Counted from the stretch's first letter, positions 25,280 through 35,290 are shown. The stretch: DNA of 64,000 bases from Alteromonas ponticola (GCF_012911815.1 NZ_JAATNW010000004.1:310001-374000); one strand, 5' to 3'. Made by a program: numbers and translations. The notes: a model not told the origin generated them from the sequence alone.

Positions 25280-25328
25280 AATGTGAGCCTGGAATAATTG
25301 CCAGAGCATGCCTCTGGCGAGTTACGTT

Positions 25329-26330
25329 TTACTCTTGTTTGAGTTCACGACCAAGCAGTGCCAACGCGGCATCCTTGGGCGCTTTGCCTTCATATAAAAC
25401 AGCGTAAATTTGCTCACAAATTGGCATTTCCACGCCTAGGCGCTTAGACAGAATGCGGACTTCCTCGGTATTACGGTAGCCTTCTACCACCTGGCCAATC
25501 TCCTGTTGAGCCTGATCAACAGATTTACCTGAGCCCAATGCCAGACCAAACCGTCTGTTACGTGATTGATTGTCAGTGCAGGTAAGCACCAGATCACCGA
25601 GGCCCGCCATACCCATAAACGTTTCAGGTTTCGCGCCTATCTTTGTACCTAAACGGCACAATTCAGCCAGACCACGCGTGATCAATGCGGTCCGCGCATT
25701 AGCGCCAAAGCCGAGACCGTCTGCCAACCCTGCACCTATCGCGATGACGTTTTTAACCGCACCACCAAGCTGCACGCCGATGAAATCGGGATTTTTATAA
25801 ACACGAAATGATTTAGCACAGTGCAACTTTGCTGCAAATACATCAACCAGGTTTTCATCCGTTGATGATAGTGAAATGGCAGTAGGTAGGCCGGCGGCCA
25901 TTTCTTTTGCAAACGTTGGCCCGGAAAGTACCGCAAGAGGATAGTGATCGCCCAGTATTTCCAGCGCCACTTCTCGTAACAACCTGCCAGTGCCTGGTTC
26001 AAGACCTTTGGTGGCCCAGATAACACTTTGCTCTGGTTGTAAAAATGGCTTAATCGCTTTTAGCATGCCGCTAAATGCGTGGCTTGGTACTACGACCAGC
26101 ACAAACTTACTTTGCTTAACCGCAGTGGCCAGATCGGCTTCAATCTGTAAAGTATCCGGCAGCCTGAACCCGGGTAGGTAGCGCCGGTTTTCGCGGGTTA
26201 CCGCCATGTCTGCCATATGCTCTTTATCCCGCCCCCAGAGCACAGTAGACGTGCTATTGCGGGCCAGACAAAAGGCAAGGGCGGTGCCATAAGAGCCCGC
26301 CCCTAAAACCGTTACTGAACTGTTACTCAT
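25329..26330 (-). CDS. gpsA: Glycerol-3-phosphate dehydrogenase [NAD(P)+]
   Basis: A 333-residue cytosolic enzyme that reduces dihydroxyacetone phosphate for phospholipid synthesis. It has the Rossmann motif [13 protein letters not shown], the NAD-binding [16 protein letters not shown], and the catalytic lysine in [13 protein letters not shown]. The length matches E. coli GpsA (339). It lies 5 bp after secB, the conserved order secB-gpsA, and is followed by trmL. Confidence 0.96.
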   Translation of the reverse strand: MSNSSVTVLGAGSYGTALAFCLARNSTSTVLWGRDKEHMADMAVTRENRRYLPGFRLPDTLQIEADLATAVKQSKFVLVVVPSHAFSGMLKAIKPFLQPEQSVIWATKGLEPGTGRLLREVALEILGDHYPLAVLSGPTFAKEMAAGLPTAISLSSTDENLVDVFAAKLHCAKSFRVYKNPDFIGVQLGGAVKNVIAIGAGLADGLGFGANARTALITRGLAELCRLGTKIGAKPETFMGMAGLGDLVLTCTDNQSRNRRFGLALGSGKSVDQAQQEIGQVVEGYRNTEEVRILSKRLGVEMPICEQIYAVLYEGKAPKDAALALLGRELKQE

Positions 26331-26335
26331 GCGAT

Positions 26336-26842
26336 TTACGCGTCGAGTTTCTGCGCGGGTTGTTCGCCCTGAGCTTGCTGAGCACGTTTTTGCATATATG
26401 CAGCAAAGATCGCATCAAAATTAACGGGGGCAAGGTTTAATGGTGGGAACGTGCCGCGGTTAACCATATTTGATACTGCCTCACGCGCGTAAGGGAACAA
26501 CAGATTTGGACAGAATGAACCCAGTGTATGTGCTTTATTTTGGTCAGGCATATCGATAATCGTAAACAAACCAGCTTGCTGTACTTCGCAAAGAAACGCG
26601 GTTTCCTCACCGATAGTTGCCGTTACCGTCACTGAAAGCACTACTTCAAATAACGTGTCGTTAACCTTGTCGGTTTTGGTATCAATGTCCAGTTTGATTT
26701 CAGGTTTCCATTCTTTGTTAAACATTGCCACTGGATTTGGAGATTCAAACGAAATGTCTTTTACATAGATTCGTTGAACTTGGAACTGCGCGTTTGGAGC
26801 TTGTTTTTCGTCTGCGCCTGCTGCTTGATTTTCTTCAGCCAT
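26336..26842 (-). CDS. secB: Protein-export chaperone SecB
   Basis: A 168-residue acidic chaperone that keeps exported precursors unfolded and delivers them to SecA. Typical blocks: [56 protein letters not shown]. The start at 26842 with AGGAAG upstream is chosen; the frame extends to 26926 into the grxC gene. It is in the yibN-grxC-secB-gpsA order as in E. coli. Confidence 0.95.
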   Translation of the reverse strand: MAEENQAAGADEKQAPNAQFQVQRIYVKDISFESPNPVAMFNKEWKPEIKLDIDTKTDKVNDTLFEVVLSVTVTATIGEETAFLCEVQQAGLFTIIDMPDQNKAHTLGSFCPNLLFPYAREAVSNMVNRGTFPPLNLAPVNFDAIFAAYMQKRAQQAQGEQPAQKLDA

Positions 26843-26879
26843 GATACTTCCTATATGTGTTGTTGCCTGCATAGTTGCC

Positions 26880-27137
26880 TTATACAGCGAGCAAGGCATC
26901 CAGTTTATTTTGCATATCAAGAGCAACTAAATCGTCACATCCGCCAATATGCTGCTCGTTAATAAATATCTGAGGTACTGTCCATCCACCCTGAGCGCGG
27001 GTAATCATTTCATCCCGCAATTCAGGTTGTACGTCAATGGCGTACTCTTTAAATTCTACGCCTTTCTCTGCGAATAATGCTTTGGCGCGATGACAGTACG
27101 GGCAATAGCCCTTGGTATAAATTTCTATATTGGCCAT
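26880..27137 (-). CDS. grxC: Glutaredoxin 3
   Basis: An 85-residue glutaredoxin with CPYC active site (Cys12, Cys15), the cis-Pro motif TVPQIFI and the glutathione-binding HIGGCDDL. It reduces disulfides and glutathionylated targets in the cytosol. The gene lies between yibN and secB as in E. coli. Confidence 0.95.
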   Translation of the reverse strand: MANIEIYTKGYCPYCHRAKALFAEKGVEFKEYAIDVQPELRDEMITRAQGGWTVPQIFINEQHIGGCDDLVALDMQNKLDALLAV

Positions 27138-27146
27138 TCAAGCCTC

Positions 27147-27572
27147 TTATCTGCTGATTGGCAAGCCTGCGCTTTGCCACGCATTCATGCCGCCTTTAAG
27201 TACAAACACTTTTGAAAAGCCGTTCTGTGCTAATGATGAAGCAACACTTCGGGAGCTATTCCCCATTGCACACACCACAATAATGGGCGTGTCTTTAAAT
27301 TTTTCAAGCTTACTGAAATTTTTCTCGCGAATTTCTTCAGGTTTCATCTGACGGGCATTGATAATACGTCCAGCCTTAAACTCTTTCGCCTGGCGAGTAT
27401 CCAGAACAACCGCATCTTCTTTGTTGATAAGCTGCGTCATTTCATGCGTGTTGACTTCTTTTATTTTTGACGTCCACGAACTGACAAAGCTGTAAACCAG
27501 CATGGCGACTAAGGCTAGCCAGATCCCACTCAGAAAAAAGTGATTACCTGCAAATTCTATTAGCTGTTCCAT
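27147..27572 (-). CDS. yibN: Membrane-anchored rhodanese-like protein YibN
   Basis: A 141-residue protein with an N-terminal membrane helix (about 8-29) and a rhodanese domain whose loop VVCAMGNSSRS holds the cysteine thought to accept sulfane sulfur. The preceding DTRQAKEFKAGRIINA is the usual rhodanese repeat. The start at 27572 with AGGTTC upstream is preferred over 27599. It heads the block with grxC and secB; the envC gene diverges from it. Confidence 0.9.
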   Translation of the reverse strand: MEQLIEFAGNHFFLSGIWLALVAMLVYSFVSSWTSKIKEVNTHEMTQLINKEDAVVLDTRQAKEFKAGRIINARQMKPEEIREKNFSKLEKFKDTPIIVVCAMGNSSRSVASSLAQNGFSKVFVLKGGMNAWQSAGLPISR

Positions 27573-27729
27573 TTTGAACCTATGTACTTCTACCCACAAA
27601 AATCGAGTGCAAAGTATATAGAAAATTAGCGCAGAAACCAGATCGTGCAGCTAATTAACCGCATCGCACTTGTTACGGGTCTGAAAACCTGTTGAAATGG
27701 CAGGCGGTTTTTCTGAGTTAGTCGATGTA

Positions 27730-28884
27730 ATGCCTTCAACATTTAACGTCAATCAAGATCAAGTAGTACGCGCATTAGTTATGTGCTGCGCAATGCTGTT
27801 GTCTTTCCCTCTGATGGCGCAAGATTCTCAGCAAGAACAGCTGGCAGAGTTGCAAGCTGAACTGAAGGAACGACAACAACGCCTTGCTGCCGACCAGGCA
27901 TCGGCAGAAGAACTGCAGCAAGCGTTGCAACAATCAGAAGAAGAAATTGGCCGTGCCGCGTCGCAGCTGCAAAAAACAAAAAGCAATCTTGCAACCAATC
28001 AGCAGGAACAGGCCGAGCTGCACGCACAACAGCAAACCCTTACTCAGGCGATTATTCAACAGCAAGCCGCTTTAGCCAGCCAGTTAAAAAGTGCTTTTAT
28101 GTCTGGTAATTACGATTATGCGAAATTGTTCTTCTATCAGGAAGAGGCGAGTAAGTTTGAGCGTATCCTCACCTATTATCAATATATCAACAAAGCGCGC
28201 CAGGCTGAAATCAGCAAGTTCCGTAGCAACGTAGAATCACTAAAAGCAGTTAATCACGAATTGGAATTAAAAGGGCAGGAGCTGGCCAGCTTATTGCGTC
28301 AGCAGGAGTCGCAACAGGCCCAGTTACTGGCACGTCAAACCGATCGCAAACAAACCCTAGCCAAACTCAATAACAGTATCGCCAGTGAACAAGAGCAGGT
28401 AGCATCGTTGCAAGCCAGCGAAAAAGCGCTGATGCAAGCGATAGAAGAGGCTAACCGGAGGGCGGCAGCGCAACAACAGGTAGAGCTTAAAGGACTGGCT
28501 TCTTTGAAGGGCAAGCTTATGCAACCGGCCGCAGGTACGGTTCGCCGATTGTTCGGGGCCCGTCGCCAAGGACAAGTTCGCTGGAAAGGAATTGTGATTG
28601 AAGGCTCAGAAGGCAGTTCGGTTAAAGCCGTTTCGCACGGACGGGTGTTATATGCTGACTGGCTACGAGGGTTTGGGCTGGTAACCATCGTCGACCATGG
28701 CGACGGTTACATGAGCGTATATGGGCATAATCAGGCATTGTTAAAGCAGGCGGGTGATGACGTGCGCCAGGGCGACTCTATCGCGCTGGTCGGGCAAAGC
28801 GGCGGACAAAGTTACCCCAATCTTTATTTTGAAATTCGTCATAAAGGCAAAGCGTTAAATCCAACCAGCTGGCTGGATTTGTAG
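27730..28884 (+). CDS. envC: Murein hydrolase activator EnvC
   Basis: A 384-residue periplasmic protein with signal peptide (cleavage after LMA near residue 31 of this start), then a long Gln/Glu-rich coiled coil (about 32-260), then a LytM/M23 domain. The metal-binding histidines of active peptidases are lost: the first motif reads RWKGIVIE in place of HxxxD. As in E. coli, EnvC should therefore activate the amidases AmiA/AmiB at division rather than cut murein. The start is uncertain; 27697 is in frame but has no better ribosome site. It diverges from yibN. Confidence 0.9.
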   Translation: MPSTFNVNQDQVVRALVMCCAMLLSFPLMAQDSQQEQLAELQAELKERQQRLAADQASAEELQQALQQSEEEIGRAASQLQKTKSNLATNQQEQAELHAQQQTLTQAIIQQQAALASQLKSAFMSGNYDYAKLFFYQEEASKFERILTYYQYINKARQAEISKFRSNVESLKAVNHELELKGQELASLLRQQESQQAQLLARQTDRKQTLAKLNNSIASEQEQVASLQASEKALMQAIEEANRRAAAQQQVELKGLASLKGKLMQPAAGTVRRLFGARRQGQVRWKGIVIEGSEGSSVKAVSHGRVLYADWLRGFGLVTIVDHGDGYMSVYGHNQALLKQAGDDVRQGDSIALVGQSGGQSYPNLYFEIRHKGKALNPTSWLDL

Positions 28885-29033
28885 CATTAATGGCGTAGTG
28901 CAGCGTTCGCATACTGTCGTAATTTTTCACCACCAGATCTCATCGGCATTGCCTTCTACATAAACATTGAGGCAAGGTAGCTGTTAAGAATAATTAACGT
29001 ACTTTACTAAAACGATAATAAACCAGAGAAAAC

Positions 29034-31121
29034 ATGATGAAAAAAACCTTACTTGCATCAAGCGTTTTGCTTGCTTTTGCACTTAGTGGCTGTAGTGAAA
29101 AAGCGGAGCAGACTTCTACCAAGGCAGATACAGAAACTGTAAGCAGTCCACAGACTAAAAACGAAGCCGAGTTAGGCAGCTTTGGGGTTGACCTGACGGC
29201 CAGAAACGAATCAGTCAAGCCTGGCGATGACTTTTTCATGTATGCAAGTGGCACTTGGTATGACAATTACGAGTTACCAGCAGATAAAACCCGCTTTGGT
29301 GCTTTCAATGCCCTGGCCGACCGCAGTGAAGAAAACGTAAAAACAATCATTGATGACCTCATGCAAAAAGAGGATTTGTCGGAAGAAGAGAAGCTGGTTA
29401 AAGATTTCTATACCGCATATATGGATGTTGAAGCCATCAATGCAAAAGGCATTGAACCAATCAAGCCAACTTTAAGTGACATTGCTGCGATAGGTAATGT
29501 AGAAGAACTGACCTATGCGTTTGGTGAATCCTGGCTGAAAAATACCAATACACCGATAGCGGCCGGGCTTTGGTATAACCGTTTGGATCCGGACCAGTAT
29601 CAACTTAGTGTCGGAGTAGCCGGCCTGGGCCTGCCAGACCGGGATTATTATCTGAGTGACGACCAACGCTTTGTGGATATTCGTGCGGCCTACCTTGCCC
29701 ATATTGAGCAAATGCTGGCATTTACAGAAGCGGACGACCCGGCAAAAGACGCTAAAGCGATACTTGCACTGGAAACTAAAATTGCGGAAGTGCAATGGCC
29801 AAGAGAGAAGCGCAGAGATCGTGACCTGACCCTGAATCAATTTGAGCGGGATGAATTAGCCAAGCAGTACCCGGATTTCGACTGGGATGCATTTTTTTCC
29901 TCAAGCGGCCTTTCAGTGCCTCACTTGAACATTGCGCAACCAGAACCAGTTAATGACGTGATTGCGCTGGTCAACGGTGAGCCATTATCAAGCTGGAAAG
30001 CCTACATGCGCTACCATGCCGTGAGCAATAACGCGTCCTTGCTGGCAGAAGATATCTATAACGCTAATTTCGACTTTTATGGACGTACGTTAAGCGGTCA
30101 ACAAGAGCCACGCCCGCGTTGGAAGCGTGCGGTTGAACAGATGTCAGGCACCGAATCACTGGGTTTTGCGATCGGTAAAATATACGTAGAACGCTATTTT
30201 CCGGAAAGCTCTAAACAGCAGATGGCGGAATTAGTAGAGAACTTGCGTACTGCACTAGGGGAACGTATCGACAACCTTGACTGGATGGGCGAAGAAACTA
30301 AAAAAAGTGCACAAGAAAAACTCGCCGCGTTTAATCCTAAAATTGGCTATCCTGATGAATGGATTAGCTTTGATGGTCTAAGCATTTCGGACAGCGATCT
30401 GGTTGGCAATGTGAAGAATATTCGTCAGTTTTTCCAGGACAAAGACGTTGAAAAAGAACTGAAGAAAACCGATCGCAATCGTTGGGGAATGACACCGCAA
30501 CGGGTTAATGCCTATTACAATTCGTCATTCAACGAAATCGTATTCCCTGCCGCGATTCTGCAACCCCCATTTTTCGACCCTAATGCTGATGCAGCGGTAA
30601 ATTACGGCGCAATCGGTGCGGTGATCGGTCACGAAATGGGGCACGGTTTTGATGACCAGGGTTCCAAGTCTGATGCTTCAGGTGTACAACGCAATTGGTG
30701 GACAGATGAAGACCGCGCTGCGTTCGACGCTAAGGCCAATGAACTAGCGGCACAGTACAGCCAATATTCACCCATCGAAGGTAACTTTGTGAATGGTCAG
30801 AACAGTCTGGGCGAAAACATTGGTGATGTGGGTGGTCTGGCAATGGCATATCATGCATATCAGCTCAGTTTAGATGGCAAAGAGGCGCCGGTCATTGACG
30901 GGTTAACTGGCGATCAACGTTTCTTCCTGGCATGGGCACAGGTGTGGAAGGAAAAACGTACCGAACAAAGTATGCTGAATCAGCTGCGAGCCGGCACCCA
31001 TGCTCCCGGGCGTTTCAGGGCACTGGCACCACGAAATCATGATGCCTGGTACAAAGCATTTGATGTACAGCCTGATGACGAGTTGTATCTCGCGCCGGAA
31101 GACCGGGTACGGATCTGGTAA
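29034..31121 (+). CDS. M13-family (neprilysin/PepO-like) zinc peptidase lipoprotein
   Basis: A 695-residue metalloendopeptidase. A lipobox LSGC puts lipid on Cys20, so it is probably anchored in the outer or inner membrane facing the periplasm. The zinc site HEMGH (His533, Glu534, His537) and the third ligand in GENIGDVGGLA follow the M13 pattern; the ending CLW/VRIW-type motif is seen as DRVRIW. Typical N-terminal PGDDFFMYASGTW is present. It degrades peptides taken up from outside or released in the periplasm. A 150-bp gap separates it from envC, so it has its own promoter. Confidence 0.92.
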   Translation: MMKKTLLASSVLLAFALSGCSEKAEQTSTKADTETVSSPQTKNEAELGSFGVDLTARNESVKPGDDFFMYASGTWYDNYELPADKTRFGAFNALADRSEENVKTIIDDLMQKEDLSEEEKLVKDFYTAYMDVEAINAKGIEPIKPTLSDIAAIGNVEELTYAFGESWLKNTNTPIAAGLWYNRLDPDQYQLSVGVAGLGLPDRDYYLSDDQRFVDIRAAYLAHIEQMLAFTEADDPAKDAKAILALETKIAEVQWPREKRRDRDLTLNQFERDELAKQYPDFDWDAFFSSSGLSVPHLNIAQPEPVNDVIALVNGEPLSSWKAYMRYHAVSNNASLLAEDIYNANFDFYGRTLSGQQEPRPRWKRAVEQMSGTESLGFAIGKIYVERYFPESSKQQMAELVENLRTALGERIDNLDWMGEETKKSAQEKLAAFNPKIGYPDEWISFDGLSISDSDLVGNVKNIRQFFQDKDVEKELKKTDRNRWGMTPQRVNAYYNSSFNEIVFPAAILQPPFFDPNADAAVNYGAIGAVIGHEMGHGFDDQGSKSDASGVQRNWWTDEDRAAFDAKANELAAQYSQYSPIEGNFVNGQNSLGENIGDVGGLAMAYHAYQLSLDGKEAPVIDGLTGDQRFFLAWAQVWKEKRTEQSMLNQLRAGTHAPGRFRALAPRNHDAWYKAFDVQPDDELYLAPEDRVRIW

Positions 31122-31136
31122 TCATCCAGCAACGCA

Positions 31137-31163
31137 ATTGCTCGCCCGTTTTGGGCGAGCAAT
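31137..31163. terminator. Bidirectional hairpin between convergent genes
   Basis: ATTGCTCGCCC (31137-31147) and GGGCGAGCAAT (31153-31163) form a perfect 11-bp stem with a 5-nt loop between the M13 gene and the DUF4287 gene. No T-run follows on either strand, so termination would depend on the stem or on Rho. Confidence 0.6.
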
Positions 31164-31182
31164 CTAAACAATTCACTCACAT

Positions 31183-31713
31183 CTAGCCTGCCTCTTCGTA
31201 GGCCTCCTTCACCAGCCTTTTGATTTCATCATCGAACTCTTTTACGTGGGTGAGTTCCACACGGTAGGTACACATGGTGCCAAATGCGCCGGAATCCAGC
31301 AGTCGTCCTTGTGGCTGTTTGTCATTCAATTTGAGTCCTACATCCATACGGGTTTTGGTGGCGGGTTTTATCAACAAAAACTGGCGCTTGCGTCGAACGC
31401 TGACCGTTGACTTCTTAGGCGCAATCTCAACATCCGCGCCTAAACTCCGACAGTACGTAATGAGGGTATCGTAAACTGGCATTAACAACGGTTTTTTCTC
31501 GTATTGGCTGCTGACAAGGTCCGAATCGTCAAATGAAGCCGCATCAGCTTCACGAAATTTAAGTGAAATAAAATTGGCAAAACCATGGGTGACGCCATGT
31601 TCAGACTTAAGCCAGGTAACAATTTCACCATGTTTGGAAAGCTTTGTATTGGTCAGTGTGTCTTTCCATTCAGCTAAGTTTTTGCCGGTTTTTTCTTTTA
31701 AGTTTTCTTCCAC
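31183..31713 (-). CDS. DUF4287/DUF5655-domain protein
   Basis: A 176-residue cytosolic protein with two recognisable parts. The N-terminal about 60 residues (GKNLAEWKDTLTNTKLSKHGEIVTWLKSEHGVTHGFANFI) are DUF4287, an alpha-helical segment. The C-terminal part (about 75-176), RRKRQFLLIKPATKTRMDVGLKL and FDDEIKRLVKEAYEEAG, is DUF5655. Such two-domain proteins are found in many bacteria; the function is unknown, and the fold may recall nucleic-acid or small-ligand binding. It is a lone gene on the minus strand. Confidence 0.8.
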   Translation of the reverse strand: MEENLKEKTGKNLAEWKDTLTNTKLSKHGEIVTWLKSEHGVTHGFANFISLKFREADAASFDDSDLVSSQYEKKPLLMPVYDTLITYCRSLGADVEIAPKKSTVSVRRKRQFLLIKPATKTRMDVGLKLNDKQPQGRLLDSGAFGTMCTYRVELTHVKEFDDEIKRLVKEAYEEAG

Positions 31714-31777
31714 AATATTGTCCGCTTTAACTATTAATTAAACCTGGAGGAATGTCAGTCCAAGTGCAAAACTGCAT

Positions 31778-32617
31778 TTACCCAATAACTCTGGCTCGCC
31801 CTGACACCTTAACCGGCTGTCCTTTGCCTTGCGTTATTGTCACCTTAATGAGTGAAGGCTGGCCCATATCGTCACCTTGTCGGATAGTAATACGATGCTG
31901 ATGGGGCCATTCAATATCTCTTAAATAACCAGCGAAAGCTGCCGCCGCAGCACCCGTGGCTGGGTCTTCCAGTACGCCGCCGGAGGCAAACGCGTTGCGT
32001 GCCACAAAGGTTTGATTATTTTCCACATAAACCAACATTACCGTGACTAATTCATGTTGTCGCATCAGCCGTCGACCCTCATCCAGCTGGTAATGCATGT
32101 CTGCCAGTATCTGTCTTGAATGCAAAGGCAGCACAATGTGATCGGCACCACCGTGAATGCGGGCAGGGGGGATGGTCGGATGCAGGTCAGCTTGCTGCAG
32201 ACTGAACAGGTGCAACATATCGACAAGCTCGGTCTCTGTTAATGGTTGACTTCGGGTCGGCGGTGATACCAGGGTCGCGATAATTTCGCCATTATCCTGC
32301 TCGGCATCCACGGTGATAGTGGCGTGATTAAGGTCTAGCGTGTAACTGCCGCTACCGATAGTTTTACCCAGCACAACCCCTAATGCAATGGTGGCATGGC
32401 CACAGAAAGGGACCTCGGATTCAGGCGAAAAATAACGTACGCGCCAGCTCAGCTGTTGGCTATCCTGTGCAACAGCAAATGCGGTTTCTGAATAGCCCAC
32501 GTCGGCGGCAATACGCGCCATTTCGCTGTCGTCTATCCAGTTATCTAACAACATTACGCCAGCAGGGTTGCCGCCAGAGCCATTAACACTAAATGCGGCA
32601 ATTCGTTGTATTTCCAT
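31778..32617 (-). CDS. PhzF-family epimerase/isomerase
   Basis: A 279-residue protein of the PhzF superfamily (diaminopimelate-epimerase fold). Conserved regions are AFSVNGSGGNPAGVML near the start, VGYSETAFAV (the catalytic Glu region), FCGHATIALG and EDPATGAAAAAFAGYL. The reaction is probably a proton shift or racemisation on a small amino-acid-like substrate, but no phenazine genes are present. It is a lone gene between DUF4287 and the threonine/serine dehydratase gene, both on the same strand. Confidence 0.88.
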   Translation of the reverse strand: MEIQRIAAFSVNGSGGNPAGVMLLDNWIDDSEMARIAADVGYSETAFAVAQDSQQLSWRVRYFSPESEVPFCGHATIALGVVLGKTIGSGSYTLDLNHATITVDAEQDNGEIIATLVSPPTRSQPLTETELVDMLHLFSLQQADLHPTIPPARIHGGADHIVLPLHSRQILADMHYQLDEGRRLMRQHELVTVMLVYVENNQTFVARNAFASGGVLEDPATGAAAAAFAGYLRDIEWPHQHRITIRQGDDMGQPSLIKVTITQGKGQPVKVSGRARVIG

Positions 32618-32725
32618 TGCTTACCTTTCGTGAGTGAAGGGCGCCTCACAATCAGCGCATTAACCAGGTTATTTTGTCAATACACATTATAGATTAAAAG
32701 CCATCGTTAAACGCAATTTACGCTT

Positions 32726-33700
32726 TTAGGTTAAAAGGGATGTGAGCGTCTCATGGGCTATGTTTCTTCCACATAAAATAATCGCCACCTTTTTGCCTTT
32801 TAACTTTGGTGCGTACTGCACCGCAGCAGCAATGGCAACACCGGCAGCCCCTTCAACAATGAGTTGTTCATTGCTTACCAATGCATTTAACTGTGCGCGG
32901 ATCTCATCTTCAGAAACCAATACTTTGTCATCGATAACCTGTTGACATATATCGAAGGTAATTGCGCCGTCCTCTACATTACCCGCGGTACCATCAGAAA
33001 GCGTTGGCGATTCCTCTACCTCAATAATACGGCCTGCATCAAGGCATTTTGCCATAGCGGGCGAGTTGGCCGGCCAGCAGCCAATAACTTCTATCTCAGG
33101 CCGTGCGGCTTTTAAATACGCACCGACGCCGCCAATTAAGCCGCCGCCGCCAACCGCTATAAATACGGCATCAATGTCGGGCAAATCTCTTAGCAATTCA
33201 GCAGCGATAGTTCCCTGACCCGCCATTACCGTGCTGTCGTTATAGGGTGAAATATAGCGCTTGCTTAACCGGGTGGCTTCATTGCGCGCTTGCATTTCAG
33301 CGACCAGACAATCACCTTCTACTTGTTTAATGGTAGCGCCGAGGTTGTGAATTTTTGATAACTTTAACGTCGAGGCATTCTCAGGCACATAAACTGTTAA
33401 GGGCACCGCTGCGGCTTTTGCAGCCATCGCGCAGGCCATGCCGTGATTGCCAGAACTGGCGGTTAACACCCCCGCTTGGCGTTCCTCTTCTGTGAGTGAC
33501 AAAATACAGTTCAGTGCCCCTCGGTATTTAAACGATCCTGTTCTTTGCATTTGTTCATGCTTAAGGTAGATCTGCATACCGGTGGCATCAGACAACCTGT
33601 TGTTGTGCTCAAGCAATGTTTGATGAGGCGGTGTCTGGCATTGCGTAAAACGTGTCAGCGCTGCTTCGACTTGGCGACCGATGGACGCGGGTGAATTCAT
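32726..33700 (-). CDS. PLP-dependent threonine/serine dehydratase
   Basis: A 324-residue fold-type II PLP enzyme. The lysine that binds PLP is in TGSFKYRGALN (SFKxRGA motif); the pyridoxal phosphate loop is AVGGGGLIGG, and the C-terminal residue contact is near CGRNI. It has no ACT domains, so it is a catabolic or small dehydratase/serine racemase type rather than the large biosynthetic IlvA. The product would be 2-oxobutyrate or pyruvate. A short open frame overlaps its start (see rejected items). Confidence 0.86.
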   Translation of the reverse strand: MNSPASIGRQVEAALTRFTQCQTPPHQTLLEHNNRLSDATGMQIYLKHEQMQRTGSFKYRGALNCILSLTEEERQAGVLTASSGNHGMACAMAAKAAAVPLTVYVPENASTLKLSKIHNLGATIKQVEGDCLVAEMQARNEATRLSKRYISPYNDSTVMAGQGTIAAELLRDLPDIDAVFIAVGGGGLIGGVGAYLKAARPEIEVIGCWPANSPAMAKCLDAGRIIEVEESPTLSDGTAGNVEDGAITFDICQQVIDDKVLVSEDEIRAQLNALVSNEQLIVEGAAGVAIAAAVQYAPKLKGKKVAIILCGRNIAHETLTSLLT

Positions 33701-33901
33701 GTTTGCTTATCCTTTTTTGCTTTGTCGCCAAACGGTAAGTCTAGATACGTTTTTTCCAAAAATTTGCTCGACCGATAGATTGGCGTAAGTAAGTGTTTAC
33801 TTATTATGCTTTCCAATTTACTTTTGCTGTTGCTTTGCTTCGATGCGCTGGTATGCTTGGGGCATAATAACCAAAGACAATAAAAAATAAAACGAATCCC
33901 A

Positions 33902-34729
33902 GTGCGCACCATAGGAAACTTAATAAAATTTAGCAAGCAACTGTTTTCACGAGGAAAATGCAGTTCAGTTTTACTCGCTTGGCTACTTTGCTGCATAAGC
34001 TCAATGGGCATGGCTGCGCCGAGAATTATGTTGATTATGGATGATATAGGCTACCGGCATACTGACCGCGCGGCACTTGCGCTGCCGAAAGAAGTAATAT
34101 TTTCTATACTGCCAGCAACGCCACTTGCCGAAGAACTGGCCGTTGAGGCGAGTGCTCAGGGGCGGGATGTAATGCTACACCTTCCGATGGAAGCATTGAA
34201 CGGTCAGAAGTTAGGTCCACAGGCTTTGCAGGCGGGCATGTTTCCCAATGCGATAAGCGAGACCTTTGCCAGGGCCATGGATACTGTCCCGTTTGCCATT
34301 GGCGTAAATAACCATATGGGCAGTATGTTGACTCAACAGACCGAGCCAATGCTGGCGCTGATGCAGGAAATAAAGGCACGAGATCTGTTCTTTGTTGACA
34401 GCCGAACGACGGTAAATAGCGTAGCAGAGCAGGTTGCCAGAAATATTGGGTTGCCGGTGGTGTCACGTAATGTATTTATTGATCACACCATGACCGTTGA
34501 ATCAATGGAAAAATCGCTGCAACGTTTAGTCTCGCTGGCAAAGCGCAGAGGCTTCGCGGTAGGTATCGCTCATCCTCATCCGATGACTGTACGCTTTTTG
34601 CTGGAGTCGTTACCTTCGCTTGAGCAGCAGGGCATTTATCTGGTCTCTGCAAATCAATATTTCAAACCCGCGTCCCGTATGCTGGCAGCAGAACCGCAGC
34701 CGGCTGAAAGCATTTCTGCACCACAATAA
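33902..34729 (+). CDS. yibQ: Divergent polysaccharide deacetylase, YibQ-like
   Basis: A 275-residue exported protein of the divergent polysaccharide deacetylase family (PF04748). A hydrophobic segment (about 22-38) is followed by PRIMLIMDDIGYRHTDRAAL, the family start; the NodB-like metal site is MDDIG and GVNNHMGS, with DSRTT later. It probably acts on an envelope polysaccharide. The start GTG (33902) is the only in-frame candidate upstream of the signal segment; it has no clear ribosome site. In E. coli yibQ follows envC directly; here 5 kb with five unrelated genes separates them. Confidence 0.85.
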   Translation: MRTIGNLIKFSKQLFSRGKCSSVLLAWLLCCISSMGMAAPRIMLIMDDIGYRHTDRAALALPKEVIFSILPATPLAEELAVEASAQGRDVMLHLPMEALNGQKLGPQALQAGMFPNAISETFARAMDTVPFAIGVNNHMGSMLTQQTEPMLALMQEIKARDLFFVDSRTTVNSVAEQVARNIGLPVVSRNVFIDHTMTVESMEKSLQRLVSLAKRRGFAVGIAHPHPMTVRFLLESLPSLEQQGIYLVSANQYFKPASRMLAAEPQPAESISAPQ

Positions 34730-34790
34730 AACCTGCTAAAAATTAAAACCTACCAAAATTTAATTAAACAGGATTTTGCAATCGCGGCAC

Positions 34791-34809
34791 AATGTTATAT
34801 TATAACGTA
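34791..34809. promoter_or_regulatory. Zur-like box upstream of the merC gene
   Basis: AATGTTATA-T-TATAACGTA is a 19-bp inverted repeat with two mismatched pairs and matches the known gammaproteobacterial Zur core AATGTTATAnTATAACATT. It ends 30 bp before the GTG start of the merC-like gene. Confidence 0.75.
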
Positions 34810-34839
34810 GTCAAATCGGCGAGAGATAGGTAATTCATA

Positions 34840-35268
34840 GTGAAAACGGTGACAACAACACAGACAACGTTAGATAAACTAGGCATCTGGGTGTCTGGTC
34901 TGTGCGCGGTGCATTGTCTTTCATTACCGGTGCTGGTCCCGCTGATGCCTTTAGTTGCATCAAGTTTTTTTGCTCAGGCCTGGTTTGAGCGTACTATTTT
35001 GTCCATTTCTATTTTGGTTGGTTTAGCGGCTTTGTTCACCGGCGCTATTCGTCAACATGGACAGTTTTATCCGATCGTTTTGTTGATCACAGGCGGTACT
35101 ATCTACTGGTTTAAGAACATGTTCGGCGAGAGTTTTGAGCCTTTCACGATTGCGTTTGGTGCATTATTGATTGCCATGGCGCACGTGAGCAATCTGCGCA
35201 TGTGCAGACAGTTTAGAAAATTGAATGCCAGCTATGCGACAAGTCAGCTGGCTACCGTTTCTAAGTAG
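34840..35268 (+). CDS. MerC-domain membrane protein
   Basis: A 142-residue protein of the MerC family with four membrane helices (about 15-38, 44-65, 73-92, 102-122). The first helix carries SGLCAVHCLSLPVLVP with Cys21 and Cys25, the vicinal-type pair used by MerC mercury transporters. No mer operon (MerA, MerR, MerP) surrounds it, and a Zur-like box lies upstream, so it may handle zinc shortage rather than mercury. The start is GTG. It stands alone, facing the convergent GDPD gene. Confidence 0.85.
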   Translation: MKTVTTTQTTLDKLGIWVSGLCAVHCLSLPVLVPLMPLVASSFFAQAWFERTILSISILVGLAALFTGAIRQHGQFYPIVLLITGGTIYWFKNMFGESFEPFTIAFGALLIAMAHVSNLRMCRQFRKLNASYATSQLATVSK

Positions 35269-35290
35269 ATAAAAAAAGGTTTATTCCTAC

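Noticed and set aside
33697-34011. 104-codon minus-strand frame ending at the dehydratase start
   Set aside because: It overlaps the N-terminus of the YibQ-like gene on the other strand and has no known domain. A shorter version from 33912 cannot be fully excluded because of the ATGA overlap.
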